A stretch of DNA of 36,103 nt from Desulfobulbaceae bacterium (GTDB taxonomy: Bacteria > Desulfobacterota > Desulfobulbia > Desulfobulbales > SURF-16). The translations under genes and the position numbers were made by a program. Below, one piece after another: positions 24,570-33,822 of this stretch (the first letter of the stretch is position 1; each line of letters begins with the position of its first letter). The stretch covers positions 1 to 36,103 of the forward strand of contig JAHLLM010000052.1 in assembly GCA_020444175.1 (NCBI GenBank). Direction: 5' to 3'. The notes below the pieces were generated by a model. The model was not told where the DNA came from. It did not search any database and saw nothing but the letters and a program-made list of their open reading frames with translations.

Positions 24570-26370
24570 TGAAATAAAAAGCGAAAACAGTATTACTGAA
24601 AACAACAGCCCTATTCTGGTAGTAGATGACGAAGAAAGCCTGCGGCTCACGTTTAAAATGTTTCTGAGCAGAGCCGGCTACGGCCCCGTATCTTCAGCTT
24701 CTTCGTATGATGAAGCCCTGGAACTGCTTAAAACGCAAAAATTCGACCTCATTGTCAGTGATATTGTCATGGAGGGTTCATCCGGAATTGACCTGCTTCG
24801 CCAAGTGAAGGAACTTGGACTCAAGTGCCCGATGGTCATGGTAACAGGGTATCCAAACATCAATTCAGCGGCAGAAGCCGTCCGACTGGGAGCATTTGAC
24901 TATCTGGCCAAGCCGGTGAAAAAAGACAACCTGCTGCGTACGGCTCGCATGGCTCTCCAACAATACAATCTTCACAAGGAAAACGAAAAACTCATCCTGG
25001 AGAAAGACCGCTATCAGCAGTACCTGGAAACTGTTTTCCGGAGTATCAAGGATCTTGTGGTAACTGTTGACTCCGAGATGATCATCATTGACATGAACAA
25101 TGAGGCAAAAAAATGGCTTAAAAAGCTGAGCCCGGAAGCCCAGGCACACGCAGATGGAAGAATCGATGAACTTCCCTGTTTTTCCGAAATCTTTGCCTTT
25201 GATGCTCAAACGGTACTCAGAGAAGAAAATGAAGTTGCCGAGCACCGAGTGGAATTTGAAATGGAAGGCCATGGAGTAACGGTTTTCAGAGTGAGCGCAG
25301 CTCCTCTTCTCACCTCTGACGGCTACTTTTTAGGCGTCGTACTGGTGGCCAGGGATGTCAGCCGCCTTGAAGCCCTGGAACAGAGAGATGTAAGGACCGG
25401 ACTGCACAGACTGGTGGGCAACAGCAGGCCAATGCAAACCGTCTACACCCTGGTCGAAAATGTTGGCAAGGTCGATACGACGATACTTATCACCGGAGAA
25501 AGCGGCACGGGAAAAGAGCTTGTTGCCGAGGCCCTGCATCTGGAAAGCCCGAGAAGAGACATGCCTATGGTCAAGGTAGACTGTACCGCCATACCTGAAA
25601 ATCTCCTGGAGAGTGAGCTGTTTGGCCACAAAAAAGGATCTTTCACCGGGGCGGACCGTGATCGTCAAGGGCGTATTCTGCAGGCTGACGGAGGCACGCT
25701 CTTTCTGGATGAAATCGGTGACATATCCTCCATGATGCAGCTTCGCCTCCTGCGTTTTCTGCAGGAACGCACCTTTTACCCGGTGGGCGAAGATCGTCCC
25801 ATCAAAGTTGATGTACGAGTCATCACTGCCACAAACGCTGACCTGAAGTCCCAGGTTGTCGCAGGAAACTTCAGAGAGGACCTGTATTATCGGCTGAAAG
25901 TCGTTGATATCGTTCTTCCTCCCCTGCGTGAACGCAGTGATGATATTCCACTGCTTGTCAAAAAATTTATTGAGCGATTCAGTAAAAGACTTGATAAGTC
26001 AATCCATGGCATATCCGACCAGGCACTGGGACAGCTCATTAAATATCGGTGGCCGGGCAATGTCAGGGAGCTGGAGCATGTGGTGGAAAGAGCCTGCGTG
26101 CTCTGCTCCGGAATGACCATTACCCAGTCAAATCTGCCGCTGGAAATCCAGGATCAGGAAAACGTACCCTCCCAGCCTGAGAGCAATTCACCGTATTCTC
26201 ATCAAGCTGAACTGGAGTCAGGCAACGAAAACGAAGAGGAACGCATCATCAACACCCTGAAACTCACTTATGGCAACAAAGCCCAGGCAGCGCGTATTCT
26301 TGGCATTGACCGCAGTACCCTTTACAGGAAACTCAGACAGTTTGACATCGATGCTGACAACCTGTTATAA
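24556..26370 (+). CDS. NtrC-family sigma-54-dependent response regulator with internal PAS
   Basis: From ATG 24556 (AAGG nine bases upstream; GTG 24547 is possible) this is 604 residues. The receiver (about 15-130) has VVDDEE acidic pocket, phospho-acceptor Asp in LIVSDIVM, a Thr in VMVTGYP and Lys in LAKPVKK. A PAS-like domain (about 155-275) sits between receiver and AAA+ domain. The AAA+ domain has ITGESGTGKE Walker A, the sigma-54 loop GSFTGA and FLDEIGD Walker B. A Fis-type HTH ends the protein (NKAQAARILGIDRSTLYRKL). It should activate sigma-54 promoters when phosphorylated by the two kinases upstream. Candidate targets are the promoters at 20698 and 28574. Confidence 0.94.
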   Translation: MMDSNEIKSENSITENNSPILVVDDEESLRLTFKMFLSRAGYGPVSSASSYDEALELLKTQKFDLIVSDIVMEGSSGIDLLRQVKELGLKCPMVMVTGYPNINSAAEAVRLGAFDYLAKPVKKDNLLRTARMALQQYNLHKENEKLILEKDRYQQYLETVFRSIKDLVVTVDSEMIIIDMNNEAKKWLKKLSPEAQAHADGRIDELPCFSEIFAFDAQTVLREENEVAEHRVEFEMEGHGVTVFRVSAAPLLTSDGYFLGVVLVARDVSRLEALEQRDVRTGLHRLVGNSRPMQTVYTLVENVGKVDTTILITGESGTGKELVAEALHLESPRRDMPMVKVDCTAIPENLLESELFGHKKGSFTGADRDRQGRILQADGGTLFLDEIGDISSMMQLRLLRFLQERTFYPVGEDRPIKVDVRVITATNADLKSQVVAGNFREDLYYRLKVVDIVLPPLRERSDDIPLLVKKFIERFSKRLDKSIHGISDQALGQLIKYRWPGNVRELEHVVERACVLCSGMTITQSNLPLEIQDQENVPSQPESNSPYSHQAELESGNENEEERIINTLKLTYGNKAQAARILGIDRSTLYRKLRQFDIDADNLL

Positions 26371-26379
26371 AAGGATCTT

Positions 26380-26444
26380 CACAAAGGACACGAATGTACA
26401 ATACTCCGCATGACGATGATAAAAACAATATCGTGTCCTTTGTG
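26380..26444. repeat. 14-bp perfect inverted repeat with 37-base loop
   Basis: CACAAAGGACACGA (26380-26393) and TCGTGTCCTTTGTG (26431-26444) flank a 37-base loop in the gap between the regulator gene and ftsH. There is no T-tract, so it is not a standard terminator. It may be an mRNA-stabilising hairpin, or a relic of the CACAAAGGACACGAA-type dispersed repeat. Confidence 0.6.
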
Positions 26445-26586
26445 GTAAAAAACTTTCAGCAACTCACCTGACTCAACTCTGCATTCAAATACATTTTCCC
26501 TCGCCATAAGGCCCAATGCTTGCAGTACGGCCATATAGGACTAGAACAAACTCTTTCATTACAGGGCCATGGGCCTGGAGGAAACC

Positions 26587-28413
26587 ATGAAAAATCCCTT
26601 CCGCACTTTTCTCATTACCATTGTCATTCTCATCGTCGTCCTGATTGGCCTCAACTTCTGGAATGCGGAAAAGAAGCTGCCGCAAGTTGATTATTCAAGC
26701 TTTATTGCCCAGCTGGCAGATGATGAAATTACCAAAGTATCCATCACGGGTGGTACCATTGAGGCAACAGACAAATTCGGTCGTGAGTTTACGACCTATG
26801 CCCCCAACATCAGTACCATCCTGGAAAGGTTAGAGAATAAAAACATCACAATTTCAACACGTTCACCACAACCTCCGGTTTCACTTTTCTCGCCGCTTCT
26901 TTTTATTCTCTTTATGGGCGGCTGGATGTTTTTCATGATGCGCCAGCAAAAGCCTGGGGGAGGAGGACTGTTTAATAAAAACAAGTCCCCAATAACTCCT
27001 GAGAAAAAAACAGATGTCACTTTTGATGATGTTGCAGGTATTCCCGAGGCCAAGGAAGAGCTTGTGGAGACCGTGGAATGCCTGAAAGACTCAAGCAAAT
27101 TCACTAAGTTAGGAGGACATATCCCCAAAGGAGTTCTCCTTCAGGGCCCCCCGGGAACCGGCAAAACACTTCTTGCCAAAGCCATTGCTGGAGAGGCAGG
27201 TGTTCCTTTTTACAGTATGAGTGGTTCTGATTTTGTTGAAATGTTCGTTGGAGTCGGGGCCTCCAGAGTTCGAAATCTTTTTGAACAGGCCAAAAAAAAT
27301 GCTCCGTGCATCATATTTATTGACGAGATTGATGCTGTGGGACGCAGTCGCGGCGGTGCCGGCGCCCAGGGAGGCCAGGATGAAAGGGAACAGACCCTCA
27401 ATGCCCTTCTTGTTGAAATGGATGGTTTCAAATCAGGGGAAACCGTTATTATAGTGGCTGCCACCAATCGACCGGATGTCCTTGATCCGGCACTGCTCCG
27501 CCCCGGACGCTTTGACCGCCAGGTAAACATACTTCCACCAGATGTAAAAGGCAGAGAAAAAATTCTCAAAGTCTATGCCCAGAAATTAAAAATGGGTGAG
27601 GATGTAAATTTGAAAAGTGTTGCAAAAAACACCCCTGGTTTTACCGGAGCGGAGCTTGCCAATCTTATGAACGAATCAGCCCTGATGGCAGCCCGCAAAA
27701 ACAAGCTATGTATTGAACTGCCTGACATCGAGGAGTCAAAGGACAAAATCCTTATGGGAGCTGAAAGAAAAGGCATGGTGATCAGCGACCAGGAAAAGAA
27801 AGTAACCGCCTACCATGAAGCAGGACATGCCATCATTGCTGAAGTGCTTCCCGATGCAGACCCGGTTCATAAAATCACCATCATCCCGCGAGGGCGAGCC
27901 ATGGGCGTCACTATGCAGGTTCCCCTTGACGACAGGCATTCCTACAGTCGCGAATATCTCCGGGCCAGAGTAATGACACTCCTTGGCGGCAGAACGGCTG
28001 AAGAAATCATTTTTAATCAGTTTACCACAGGGGCAAGCAACGATTTACAGGTCGCAACGGAGATTGCCACAAGAATGGTGTGCGAATGGGGCATGAGTGA
28101 TCTTCTCGGACCACGCGCCTACGTCAAGAGCGATCAGAGTTTTCTTGGCACAGGTGCGGCGAGATTGTCATACAGTGGTGAAACAGCCCAGGCTATCGAC
28201 ATGGAAATAAATAAAATCATAGAAGATTGCTACCAGGAAACCATGATACTCCTTGAAGGAAAAATAGGTTACCTTCATAAACTTTCCGAGGTGTTGCTTG
28301 AAAATGAGACAATTGATGCAGAAGAAGTCAATATTATTCTCAAATGCAAAGAAGTCAGCAAGCTGAACCAGGAAATGTTGCAGAAAAAACGCACTGAAAC
28401 ACAGATGATGTAG
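26587..28413 (+). CDS. ftsH: ATP-dependent zinc metalloprotease FtsH
   Basis: From ATG 26587, directly behind GGAGGAAACC, this is 608 residues; a frame ATG at 26569 is less likely. Membrane helix 1 (about 5-24), a ~75-residue periplasmic part and helix 2 (about 98-116) are followed by AAA+ with Walker A GPPGTGKT (187-194), the [10 protein letters not shown] pore region, Walker [31 protein letters not shown], and the protease HEAGH (410-414). It degrades misfolded membrane and short-lived regulatory proteins at the inner membrane. All key residues are intact and the length is normal for bacterial FtsH. Confidence 0.97.
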   Translation: MKNPFRTFLITIVILIVVLIGLNFWNAEKKLPQVDYSSFIAQLADDEITKVSITGGTIEATDKFGREFTTYAPNISTILERLENKNITISTRSPQPPVSLFSPLLFILFMGGWMFFMMRQQKPGGGGLFNKNKSPITPEKKTDVTFDDVAGIPEAKEELVETVECLKDSSKFTKLGGHIPKGVLLQGPPGTGKTLLAKAIAGEAGVPFYSMSGSDFVEMFVGVGASRVRNLFEQAKKNAPCIIFIDEIDAVGRSRGGAGAQGGQDEREQTLNALLVEMDGFKSGETVIIVAATNRPDVLDPALLRPGRFDRQVNILPPDVKGREKILKVYAQKLKMGEDVNLKSVAKNTPGFTGAELANLMNESALMAARKNKLCIELPDIEESKDKILMGAERKGMVISDQEKKVTAYHEAGHAIIAEVLPDADPVHKITIIPRGRAMGVTMQVPLDDRHSYSREYLRARVMTLLGGRTAEEIIFNQFTTGASNDLQVATEIATRMVCEWGMSDLLGPRAYVKSDQSFLGTGAARLSYSGETAQAIDMEINKIIEDCYQETMILLEGKIGYLHKLSEVLLENETIDAEEVNIILKCKEVSKLNQEMLQKKRTETQMM

Positions 28414-28431
28414 CACCACAAATGTGTAGCA

Positions 28432-28471
28432 ACAAATGTGTGGCATGCAACACTTTATGCCACACATTTGT
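28432..28471 (+). repeat. 15-bp perfect hairpin downstream of ftsH
   Basis: ACAAATGTGTGGCAT and ATGCCACACATTTGT are perfectly complementary across a 10-base loop, 18 bases after the ftsH stop. A further half copy (CACAAATGTGTAGC) lies just before it. No T-run follows, so termination would need Rho or bulky structure; an mRNA end-protecting hairpin is an alternative. Confidence 0.65.
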
Positions 28472-28573
28472 GTGTCGCCCCCTCCCTAGAATGAAGCACC
28501 GTTCATAATAATTTTATTTTTTTTTCACCCCCCCCTGCAAAGCTTTTCTCTCCTAACAAATCACCTCTCTCCT

Positions 28574-28589
28574 TGGCATTGTTTATGCA
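28574..28589 (+). promoter_or_regulatory. Candidate sigma-54 promoter of the cytochrome operon
   Basis: TGGCATTGTTTATGCA has GG (28575-28576) and GC (28587-28588) ten bases apart, matching TGGCAC-N5-TTGCA at most positions. The predicted transcript starts near 28600, leaving a ~195-base leader. Three CCCTGCAAA motifs lie at 28533-28541, 28634-28642 and, inverted, 28715-28723, one upstream and two downstream of the promoter, and may be regulator sites. Confidence 0.55.
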
Positions 28590-28796
28590 CAAGCTCAAAT
28601 CCAACAGAAATTGATGCAGTTGCAGAATGCCGACCCTGCAAATTTCAGTCAAATTTAACAACAACTTAAAAAAAGTACAAACAATCTGACAGGCTCTTTT
28701 AACAGATTGCAAATTTTGCAGGGCGACCTGCTCTAGAATACACAGGCTAGTAACAGTAAGGCCTGACATCGTTCATTCTCAAAAAGGAGAGAGGAA

Positions 28797-29327
28797 ATGA
28801 GTTTGAAAAAAGGAAAGACGATCGGCCTCGCGGCTATCATAGCCATTGCGGCCCCTCTTTCACTGCCGTTCACAGTCAGTGGCGAGGTATTTGAACTTAA
28901 CAGCCTGAGCAGCCTGTATGAAGGGGTCAGCTTTGACCACGACATGCACATTGAGGCAACTGAAGATAATTGCACGGTTTGCCACCACCACACAGCCGGA
29001 ACTCCACCGGAGGAACCCGATTGTGTGAGGTGCCATCGCAACAGTGGCGAAGCCGATTCACCTAAGTGTAGCGACTGTCATGTCGCAGAACCTTTTTCTG
29101 CTGCCAATCTTGACAGACAATACAACACTCCGAATTTATATCACACGGCCAAACCAGGGCTGAAAGCAGTCTATCACCTCAATTGCCTTGGCTGCCATCA
29201 GGAAACTGGCGGTCCCACAGGATGCCAGGACTGCCACACTATGACCGACAAAGGTGAAAAATTCTACAACACCGGACACTACGCTCCAAAAGAGAAACCC
29301 GGTGGTCAAAGTTCAGGTCATCACTAA
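28797..29327 (+). CDS. Periplasmic pentaheme cytochrome c
   Basis: This 176-residue protein has an N-terminal signal (about 1-29, basic then hydrophobic, cleavage near TVSG). Five CxxCH sites are at residues 59-63, 76-80, 91-95, 130-134 and 143-147, with extra His residues (H48, H51, H64, H65, H126) that can act as distal ligands. Size and spacing recall class III/c7 multiheme proteins. It should carry electrons in the periplasm. AGGAGAGAGG before ATG 28797 is strong. The FeS and NrfD genes follow at 36- and 15-base gaps, so the three form one quinone/cytochrome electron-transfer complex. It is not the tetraheme TpIc3 or DsrJ type by heme count. Confidence 0.93.
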   Translation: MSLKKGKTIGLAAIIAIAAPLSLPFTVSGEVFELNSLSSLYEGVSFDHDMHIEATEDNCTVCHHHTAGTPPEEPDCVRCHRNSGEADSPKCSDCHVAEPFSAANLDRQYNTPNLYHTAKPGLKAVYHLNCLGCHQETGGPTGCQDCHTMTDKGEKFYNTGHYAPKEKPGGQSSGHH

Positions 29328-29363
29328 ATCGTTCATAATTGGTCATCTTATAGAGGTAAAAGT

Positions 29364-30290
29364 ATGAAAAAAATAGATCGAAGAAATTTTATTAAAGGAA
29401 GTCTTGCAGGGGGACTGACTGCTGCTGCAACAGGTAAAGCGAAAAATGCTTCAGCTGCCGGTGGAACTTTTGGCGGATATCCGGACAGCATGGGTGTACT
29501 CGTTGATTTGACAAAATGTATTGGATGCCGCACATGTGAGGCGGCTTGCAACAAAGAACAGGGTCTGCCGGAACCGGACAGGCCTTTTGATGATTACAGT
29601 GTTTTTGATGAACACAGACACGGAGGTCTGCCCCGGAGAACCACGGAAGGGGCCTATACCGTTGTTAACAAATATGAAGTTGAAGGACGCGAACACCCCC
29701 TTTTCCGAAAATTCCAATGCAATCATTGCAACGAGCCGGCCTGTCTTACTTCATGTTTTGTAAATGCGTACACTAAAACCCCGGAAGGCGCTGTTATATA
29801 TAACCCTAAAGTATGTGTCGGCTGTCGAACCTGCATGATTGCCTGTCCATTTTATGTGCCGGCATACAGTTATTCAAGCCCCATCAACCCAGTGGTAAAA
29901 AAATGCATCATGTGCTACGACACACGGCTGCAATTCGGACGTCCTCCTGCCTGTGTTGAAGCATGTCCTCAAGGGGTTATGACTTTCGGCAAAAGAAAGG
30001 ATCTTATCGACCTCGCCCATGAAACCATTGAAAATAAACCTGACAAGTATGTCGACCATGTTTATGGAGAAAAAGAGGTTGGCGGCACCTCCTGGATGTA
30101 TATTTCCGACGTGCCTTTTGAAGAAATTGGCTTTGATACCCATCTTGGGCCGGATCCAATTCTCAACTATGTGAAAGATTTTCTGGCAATTGTCCCAATG
30201 GTTCTTTGTATTTGGCCGGCCTTATTCACGGGCTTTCATCTCCTGGCAACCAGGAAAAATGCCAACAAAGATGATTCCAATAAGGCGTAA
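29364..30290 (+). CDS. TAT-exported four-[4Fe-4S] protein, HybA/DsrO/NrfC-like
   Basis: This 308-residue protein has a twin-arginine leader (DRRNFIKGSLAGGLTAAA). Four cysteine clusters follow: CIGCRTCEAAC, CNHCNEPACLTSC, CVGCRTCMIAC and CIMC...CVEAC. This is the usual four-cubane ferredoxin subunit. A C-terminal hydrophobic helix (FLAIVPMVLCIWPALFTGFHLL) anchors it, as in hydrogenase subunit HybA. It should pass electrons between the pentaheme cytochrome and the membrane subunit encoded next (15-base gap). RBS AGAGG before ATG 29364. No catalytic hydrogenase or molybdoenzyme subunit is present. Confidence 0.94.
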   Translation: MKKIDRRNFIKGSLAGGLTAAATGKAKNASAAGGTFGGYPDSMGVLVDLTKCIGCRTCEAACNKEQGLPEPDRPFDDYSVFDEHRHGGLPRRTTEGAYTVVNKYEVEGREHPLFRKFQCNHCNEPACLTSCFVNAYTKTPEGAVIYNPKVCVGCRTCMIACPFYVPAYSYSSPINPVVKKCIMCYDTRLQFGRPPACVEACPQGVMTFGKRKDLIDLAHETIENKPDKYVDHVYGEKEVGGTSWMYISDVPFEEIGFDTHLGPDPILNYVKDFLAIVPMVLCIWPALFTGFHLLATRKNANKDDSNKA

Positions 30291-30305
30291 CGGGAGGGGA
30301 AAAAA

Positions 30306-31562
30306 ATGCAAAAACTGAAAAATGAAGGCTTTGAGCCCATTGACACCTTTGTAAAACCAAATACCAATAACCCATGGACATTCAAAGAAAAAATGCTTCT
30401 TGGCCTAACCCCCCAGGAATACATGAAACAACTGGTTCGCAATCCTTTTAATTGGATTCTTGCCGTTATTTACGCAGTGGGTCTTCCAATACTGGTTGGC
30501 CGATTCATTTTCGGTCTCGGCTGGGCCACCCACAGTTCCTATGATTATCCCTGGGGGCTCTTTCTTGGCTGGGGACTTTTTGTTATGGTTCCTCTGTCAG
30601 CATCAGGTTTCATGCTGGGAACCACAGTAGAGCTCTTCGGACGCAAAGATTTTAAACCCATTGAAAGACTAGGCCTTTTAAACGGTCTACTCGGTTATTT
30701 CTTTGCGGTTGTCTTTCTCCAGGTTGACCTTGGACAGCCCTGGCGCCTGGTTTACCCGATGTTCGTTTCCCTTGGACCTGCTGCAGTTCTGTTTCTGGTC
30801 GCCTGGCACGTTGCCACATATCTGTCAGTACAGGTTGCAGAGTTGGTTCCTGCTGCCAGTGAACTCATGGGCTGGGTAAAACCGAAAAAATTCGTTAGAA
30901 GTATCGTACTTGGTCTGACTGTCGCTGGAATTATTCTGTCCACCCTGCATCAGGGAGCTCTTGGAGCTCTGTTCACCTATGCTCCAGGGAAAGTGCACCC
31001 CCTCTGGTACAGCTCCGCCTTCCAATGGTTCCATTTCTTCTGCTCTTCCATTTTTGGCGGTCTTTCCATGCTCATAGTCGTCAGCACCCTGTCCAAATGG
31101 TTTCTCAGCTGGCGATGTGATGACAATTTTCTGAAAAACCTGGACAGGATAACTCTGGGACTCGGAAAAGGTTGTTCCATGGCACTTATCACCTACTTTG
31201 TCATCAAAATTGTCGCCCTTGCCCATGACAATGAGTGGGCCTATCTTCTCTCCGGTTGGGGACAGCTCTACATTTTTGAACTGGCAGTCGGAACTCTGGT
31301 GCCTCTTGCACTTTTCACAACAGCCATACGAAGCAACAGGGCAGGACTAGCCAGACTCGCGGCCTTCTTTGCCGTATTCGGTATCGCCTTAAACAGGCTT
31401 GATACGGCCCTGATCACCTATAACTGGAAACTTTACCAGGAAATCCCTCACTGGCGTGAATTTATCATCGCCGTGGTTCTTTACGCGACATACATCGTTG
31501 TCTACAGGGCTGTACTTTGTCGTCTTCCTATTCTGTACACCTGGCAGGGAGAGTCAAAGTAA
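30306..31562 (+). CDS. NrfD/HybB-type quinone-interacting membrane protein
   Basis: This 418-residue protein has about ten membrane helices. The length and motifs (GRFIFGLGWATHSSYDYPWGLFLGWGLF, VDLGQPWRLVYPMFV, WHVATYLSVQVAELVP, STLHQGALGALF) are closest to the HybB/DsrP branch of the NrfD family rather than the 8-helix NrfD/PsrC. It exchanges electrons with the menaquinone pool. With the upstream cytochrome c and FeS subunits it should form a menaquinol:cytochrome c oxidoreductase, or the reverse. GGGAGGGG before ATG 30306 is strong. The three-gene set resembles the Cbc-type complexes of metal reducers and the Hmc/Dsr-type complexes of sulfate reducers. Confidence 0.93.
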   Translation: MQKLKNEGFEPIDTFVKPNTNNPWTFKEKMLLGLTPQEYMKQLVRNPFNWILAVIYAVGLPILVGRFIFGLGWATHSSYDYPWGLFLGWGLFVMVPLSASGFMLGTTVELFGRKDFKPIERLGLLNGLLGYFFAVVFLQVDLGQPWRLVYPMFVSLGPAAVLFLVAWHVATYLSVQVAELVPAASELMGWVKPKKFVRSIVLGLTVAGIILSTLHQGALGALFTYAPGKVHPLWYSSAFQWFHFFCSSIFGGLSMLIVVSTLSKWFLSWRCDDNFLKNLDRITLGLGKGCSMALITYFVIKIVALAHDNEWAYLLSGWGQLYIFELAVGTLVPLALFTTAIRSNRAGLARLAAFFAVFGIALNRLDTALITYNWKLYQEIPHWREFIIAVVLYATYIVVYRAVLCRLPILYTWQGESK

Positions 31563-31588
31563 CAGGAAATTCCAGAAACACAATTCTG

Positions 31589-31617
31589 AGCCGGGGGTCG
31601 TCTTCAGGCCCCTGGCA
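31589..31617 (+). other. GC-rich hairpin between the NrfD-like and kinase genes
   Basis: GAGCCGGGGG and GCCCCTGGC can pair across a loop just before the kinase start at 31633. It may lower readthrough from the cytochrome operon into the kinase. There is no T-tract. Confidence 0.4.
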
Positions 31618-31632
31618 ATTAAGAGCTGACTA

Positions 31633-33486
31633 ATGGCACTTCCACTGAAATCGACAATATATACAATTTATGTGGTTGTTCTGGCTGCCTTGGCCGGACT
31701 TCTAAGCCAGGGGATCCATCAACACCGGCTCTTTCAGGAACATGAATCCGTTATTTCCCAGACTCAGAATCTTATTTTCCAATTCTCCATAATTCGTGAG
31801 CAGGTCTCAGAATCACTGCTTGCCGGTTGTGAGTCCGAACTCAAGGACATTTCTCCGGAAATGGAAAAATTAAACAGTAATCTCGCCTCCATCTTAGCTG
31901 ATAAAAATATCGGCGACGAATATAAACTCACCTTTTTGAACAGCATAGATCTCCCTGGAATTATCCTTCTTCTTCGCAAAATTGAAGGCGGCAATGGCAA
32001 AATTGAAAACATACGTGAACTGAACAGGGAAATGCGTACCCTGGGTGAGCGCCTTATCCTTTTTGACAGATTGCTTGTTAATAACGCCAAAGAAAAATTA
32101 ATTGGTTTTCAAAACATTATTATCGGCTCAGCTTCCCTTATTGTTTTTCTCCTTGTCACCGTATTAGCTGTTTTTCACAGGCAATTAATCATTCCTCTGC
32201 TGGAATTGGTCAAAAAAAGTGCGAGTGCTGTATCAGGCCAGATAAATTCAATTGTTGTCGGCTCATCTTCAAAGGAAGTGTCACAGTTAACAGAATCATT
32301 TAGCCAAATAATAAGACAGCGCAGGCTCATTGAGAATCGGGTCGGAACAGCGCGTGAATCGGCCTTAAACATCATTTCTTCCCTTGAAGGAGTTTGGGCG
32401 GAGATATCAAAAGATGGTGAAATTGTCTCCATCAACCACAGTATTGCGGAAAAATGCGGTTTCAGTGTAGAAGAACTCACAGGTAAAACCTGGCAGGAAT
32501 TCTTTCTCGTTCGCGATACAGGTTTGCTCGATACAGAGGATGGAAATATTACCATCCATGATCTTTGCGAAACCCAAAATGCACTCCTCATCTCGCTGGC
32601 AACATCAACGGAACGGAACCGAACTGTCCGTTGCTGCTTTATACGCAACCCGCTCTCTGACGACGAAATGCCCTCTGTATATTGCCTTGGGATAGACCTG
32701 TCTGATGAGTATGAAAAAATCCACGTATTGGAAGAGAGTCTTACAGAGGCAAAAAACAAAAAAGTAGAAATGGTCCGAATTTCCCACCTGGCTACCCTTG
32801 GAGAAATGACCACCGGCGTGGCCCATGAAATAGGCAACTTAACCAACGGCATTATCAATTATGCACAGGTGCTTGCCGATGGAGCCTGTGATCCTGAATT
32901 CGAACTGGAAAGGGACAAACTCTTTCATAAAATAATCATTGAAGGAGAAAGGATAGCAGACCTTTCCAAAAACCTCCTCGCTTTTGGCCAGGATGATGTC
33001 GCCTCAAAGGAACTTGCAAAGATTGACGATGTTCTGCGGAACTCCCTTGCTCTCATGGGGCATTATTTCAAAATAGATGGAACCAGAGTGGATACAGTGC
33101 TCGACACCATACCTATCTGTAAGGCTAACGGACGACAGATACAGCAGGTTTTTCTCAGCATCCTGACCAATGCCAGAAGGGCTTTGAATGAGCGTTTCCC
33201 GCAAAAAGACGACCGGAAAATCTTAAGAATAGAGGCTGCGGAAATCGAAAAAGAGGGCAAAAAAATGCTCGCGTTGACCTTCACTGATTTCGGCACGGGC
33301 ATTTCCCCTGAAAACGTGAACAAGGTTTTCGAGCCATCATTCTCCACCAAACCGGCTTCAGAAGGAGTTGGCATGGGACTTTCTGTCAGTAAAGAGCTTG
33401 TAGAACTGCATGACGGTCATATATTCCTGGAAAGCAAGGAAAACAACCATACCACTGTCACTGTAGAGCTGCCGGTCAGCTCCTGA
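31633..33486 (+). CDS. Membrane sensor histidine kinase with PAS and unusual H-box
   Basis: This 617-residue protein has helix 1 (about 9-28), a ~130-residue periplasmic helical region and helix 2 (about 160-182). A HAMP-like linker (to about 235), PAS (about 245-365) and HisKA follow, with H398 in GVAHEIGNLTNGIINYAQ. HATPase has SILTNARRALN, TDFGTGISPE and GVGMGLSVS. The H-box replaces the usual HEINNP with HEIGNL. The His, Glu and +4 Asn that serve kinase and phosphatase activity remain. It lies 70 bases behind the quinone complex genes, so it may sense periplasmic or quinone state. Its catalytic half resembles the kinases at 20807 and 22893, suggesting shared ancestry and possible input to the same regulator. 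Confidence 0.92.
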   Translation: MALPLKSTIYTIYVVVLAALAGLLSQGIHQHRLFQEHESVISQTQNLIFQFSIIREQVSESLLAGCESELKDISPEMEKLNSNLASILADKNIGDEYKLTFLNSIDLPGIILLLRKIEGGNGKIENIRELNREMRTLGERLILFDRLLVNNAKEKLIGFQNIIIGSASLIVFLLVTVLAVFHRQLIIPLLELVKKSASAVSGQINSIVVGSSSKEVSQLTESFSQIIRQRRLIENRVGTARESALNIISSLEGVWAEISKDGEIVSINHSIAEKCGFSVEELTGKTWQEFFLVRDTGLLDTEDGNITIHDLCETQNALLISLATSTERNRTVRCCFIRNPLSDDEMPSVYCLGIDLSDEYEKIHVLEESLTEAKNKKVEMVRISHLATLGEMTTGVAHEIGNLTNGIINYAQVLADGACDPEFELERDKLFHKIIIEGERIADLSKNLLAFGQDDVASKELAKIDDVLRNSLALMGHYFKIDGTRVDTVLDTIPICKANGRQIQQVFLSILTNARRALNERFPQKDDRKILRIEAAEIEKEGKKMLALTFTDFGTGISPENVNKVFEPSFSTKPASEGVGMGLSVSKELVELHDGHIFLESKENNHTTVTVELPVSS

Positions 33487-33822
33487 TTATATCAACTTAA
33501 AAGGTGCTAAAAAAATTCCATCTAATCAGCCTTCAAGGCAGGTAAAACGAGCGTCCTTCCTCCCTGAAAGCCTTGTCTCTTCAAGAGATATCGCTACTTT
33601 TTCAGTACGTCACCGGGTGTTACTCAGGAACACAGATATAGAGGGAATGGTGCGGCCATTCCCTGCCACACGCCTTGCATATGGTAAAATTATTCTGACA
33701 TCAGTCCATTAAAAAAAAAGTTGATGAGTGCATCAAAACATCTTGATAATCCCACCATGTGGCACTATTTTCTTTAGGATAGAAATAGAGTTATATCAAG
33801 AACAACAGATGAAGGAATGGAC
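33487..33822. other. Spacer upstream of nadA
   Basis: This 336-bp stretch has no gene. It contains a 9-bp perfect hairpin, AGGGAATGG and CCATTCCCT with a five-base loop (about 33641-33664), and a small TCTCTTCAAGAGA palindrome near 33588. A perfect TGGCAC (33770-33775) lacks a GC at the -12 spacing and so is not a credible sigma-54 promoter. The nadA promoter is probably in 33690-33790 but I cannot fix it. Confidence 0.4.

Noticed and set aside
32175-32858. 227-codon minus-strand open frame inside the third kinase
   Set aside because: Antisense to the PAS/HisKA region of an intact kinase; its Ser/Arg-rich composition is typical of a shadow.
33768-33784. Perfect TGGCAC box upstream of nadA as a sigma-54 promoter
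   Set aside because: No GC dinucleotide at the required -12 spacing (TT is found instead).
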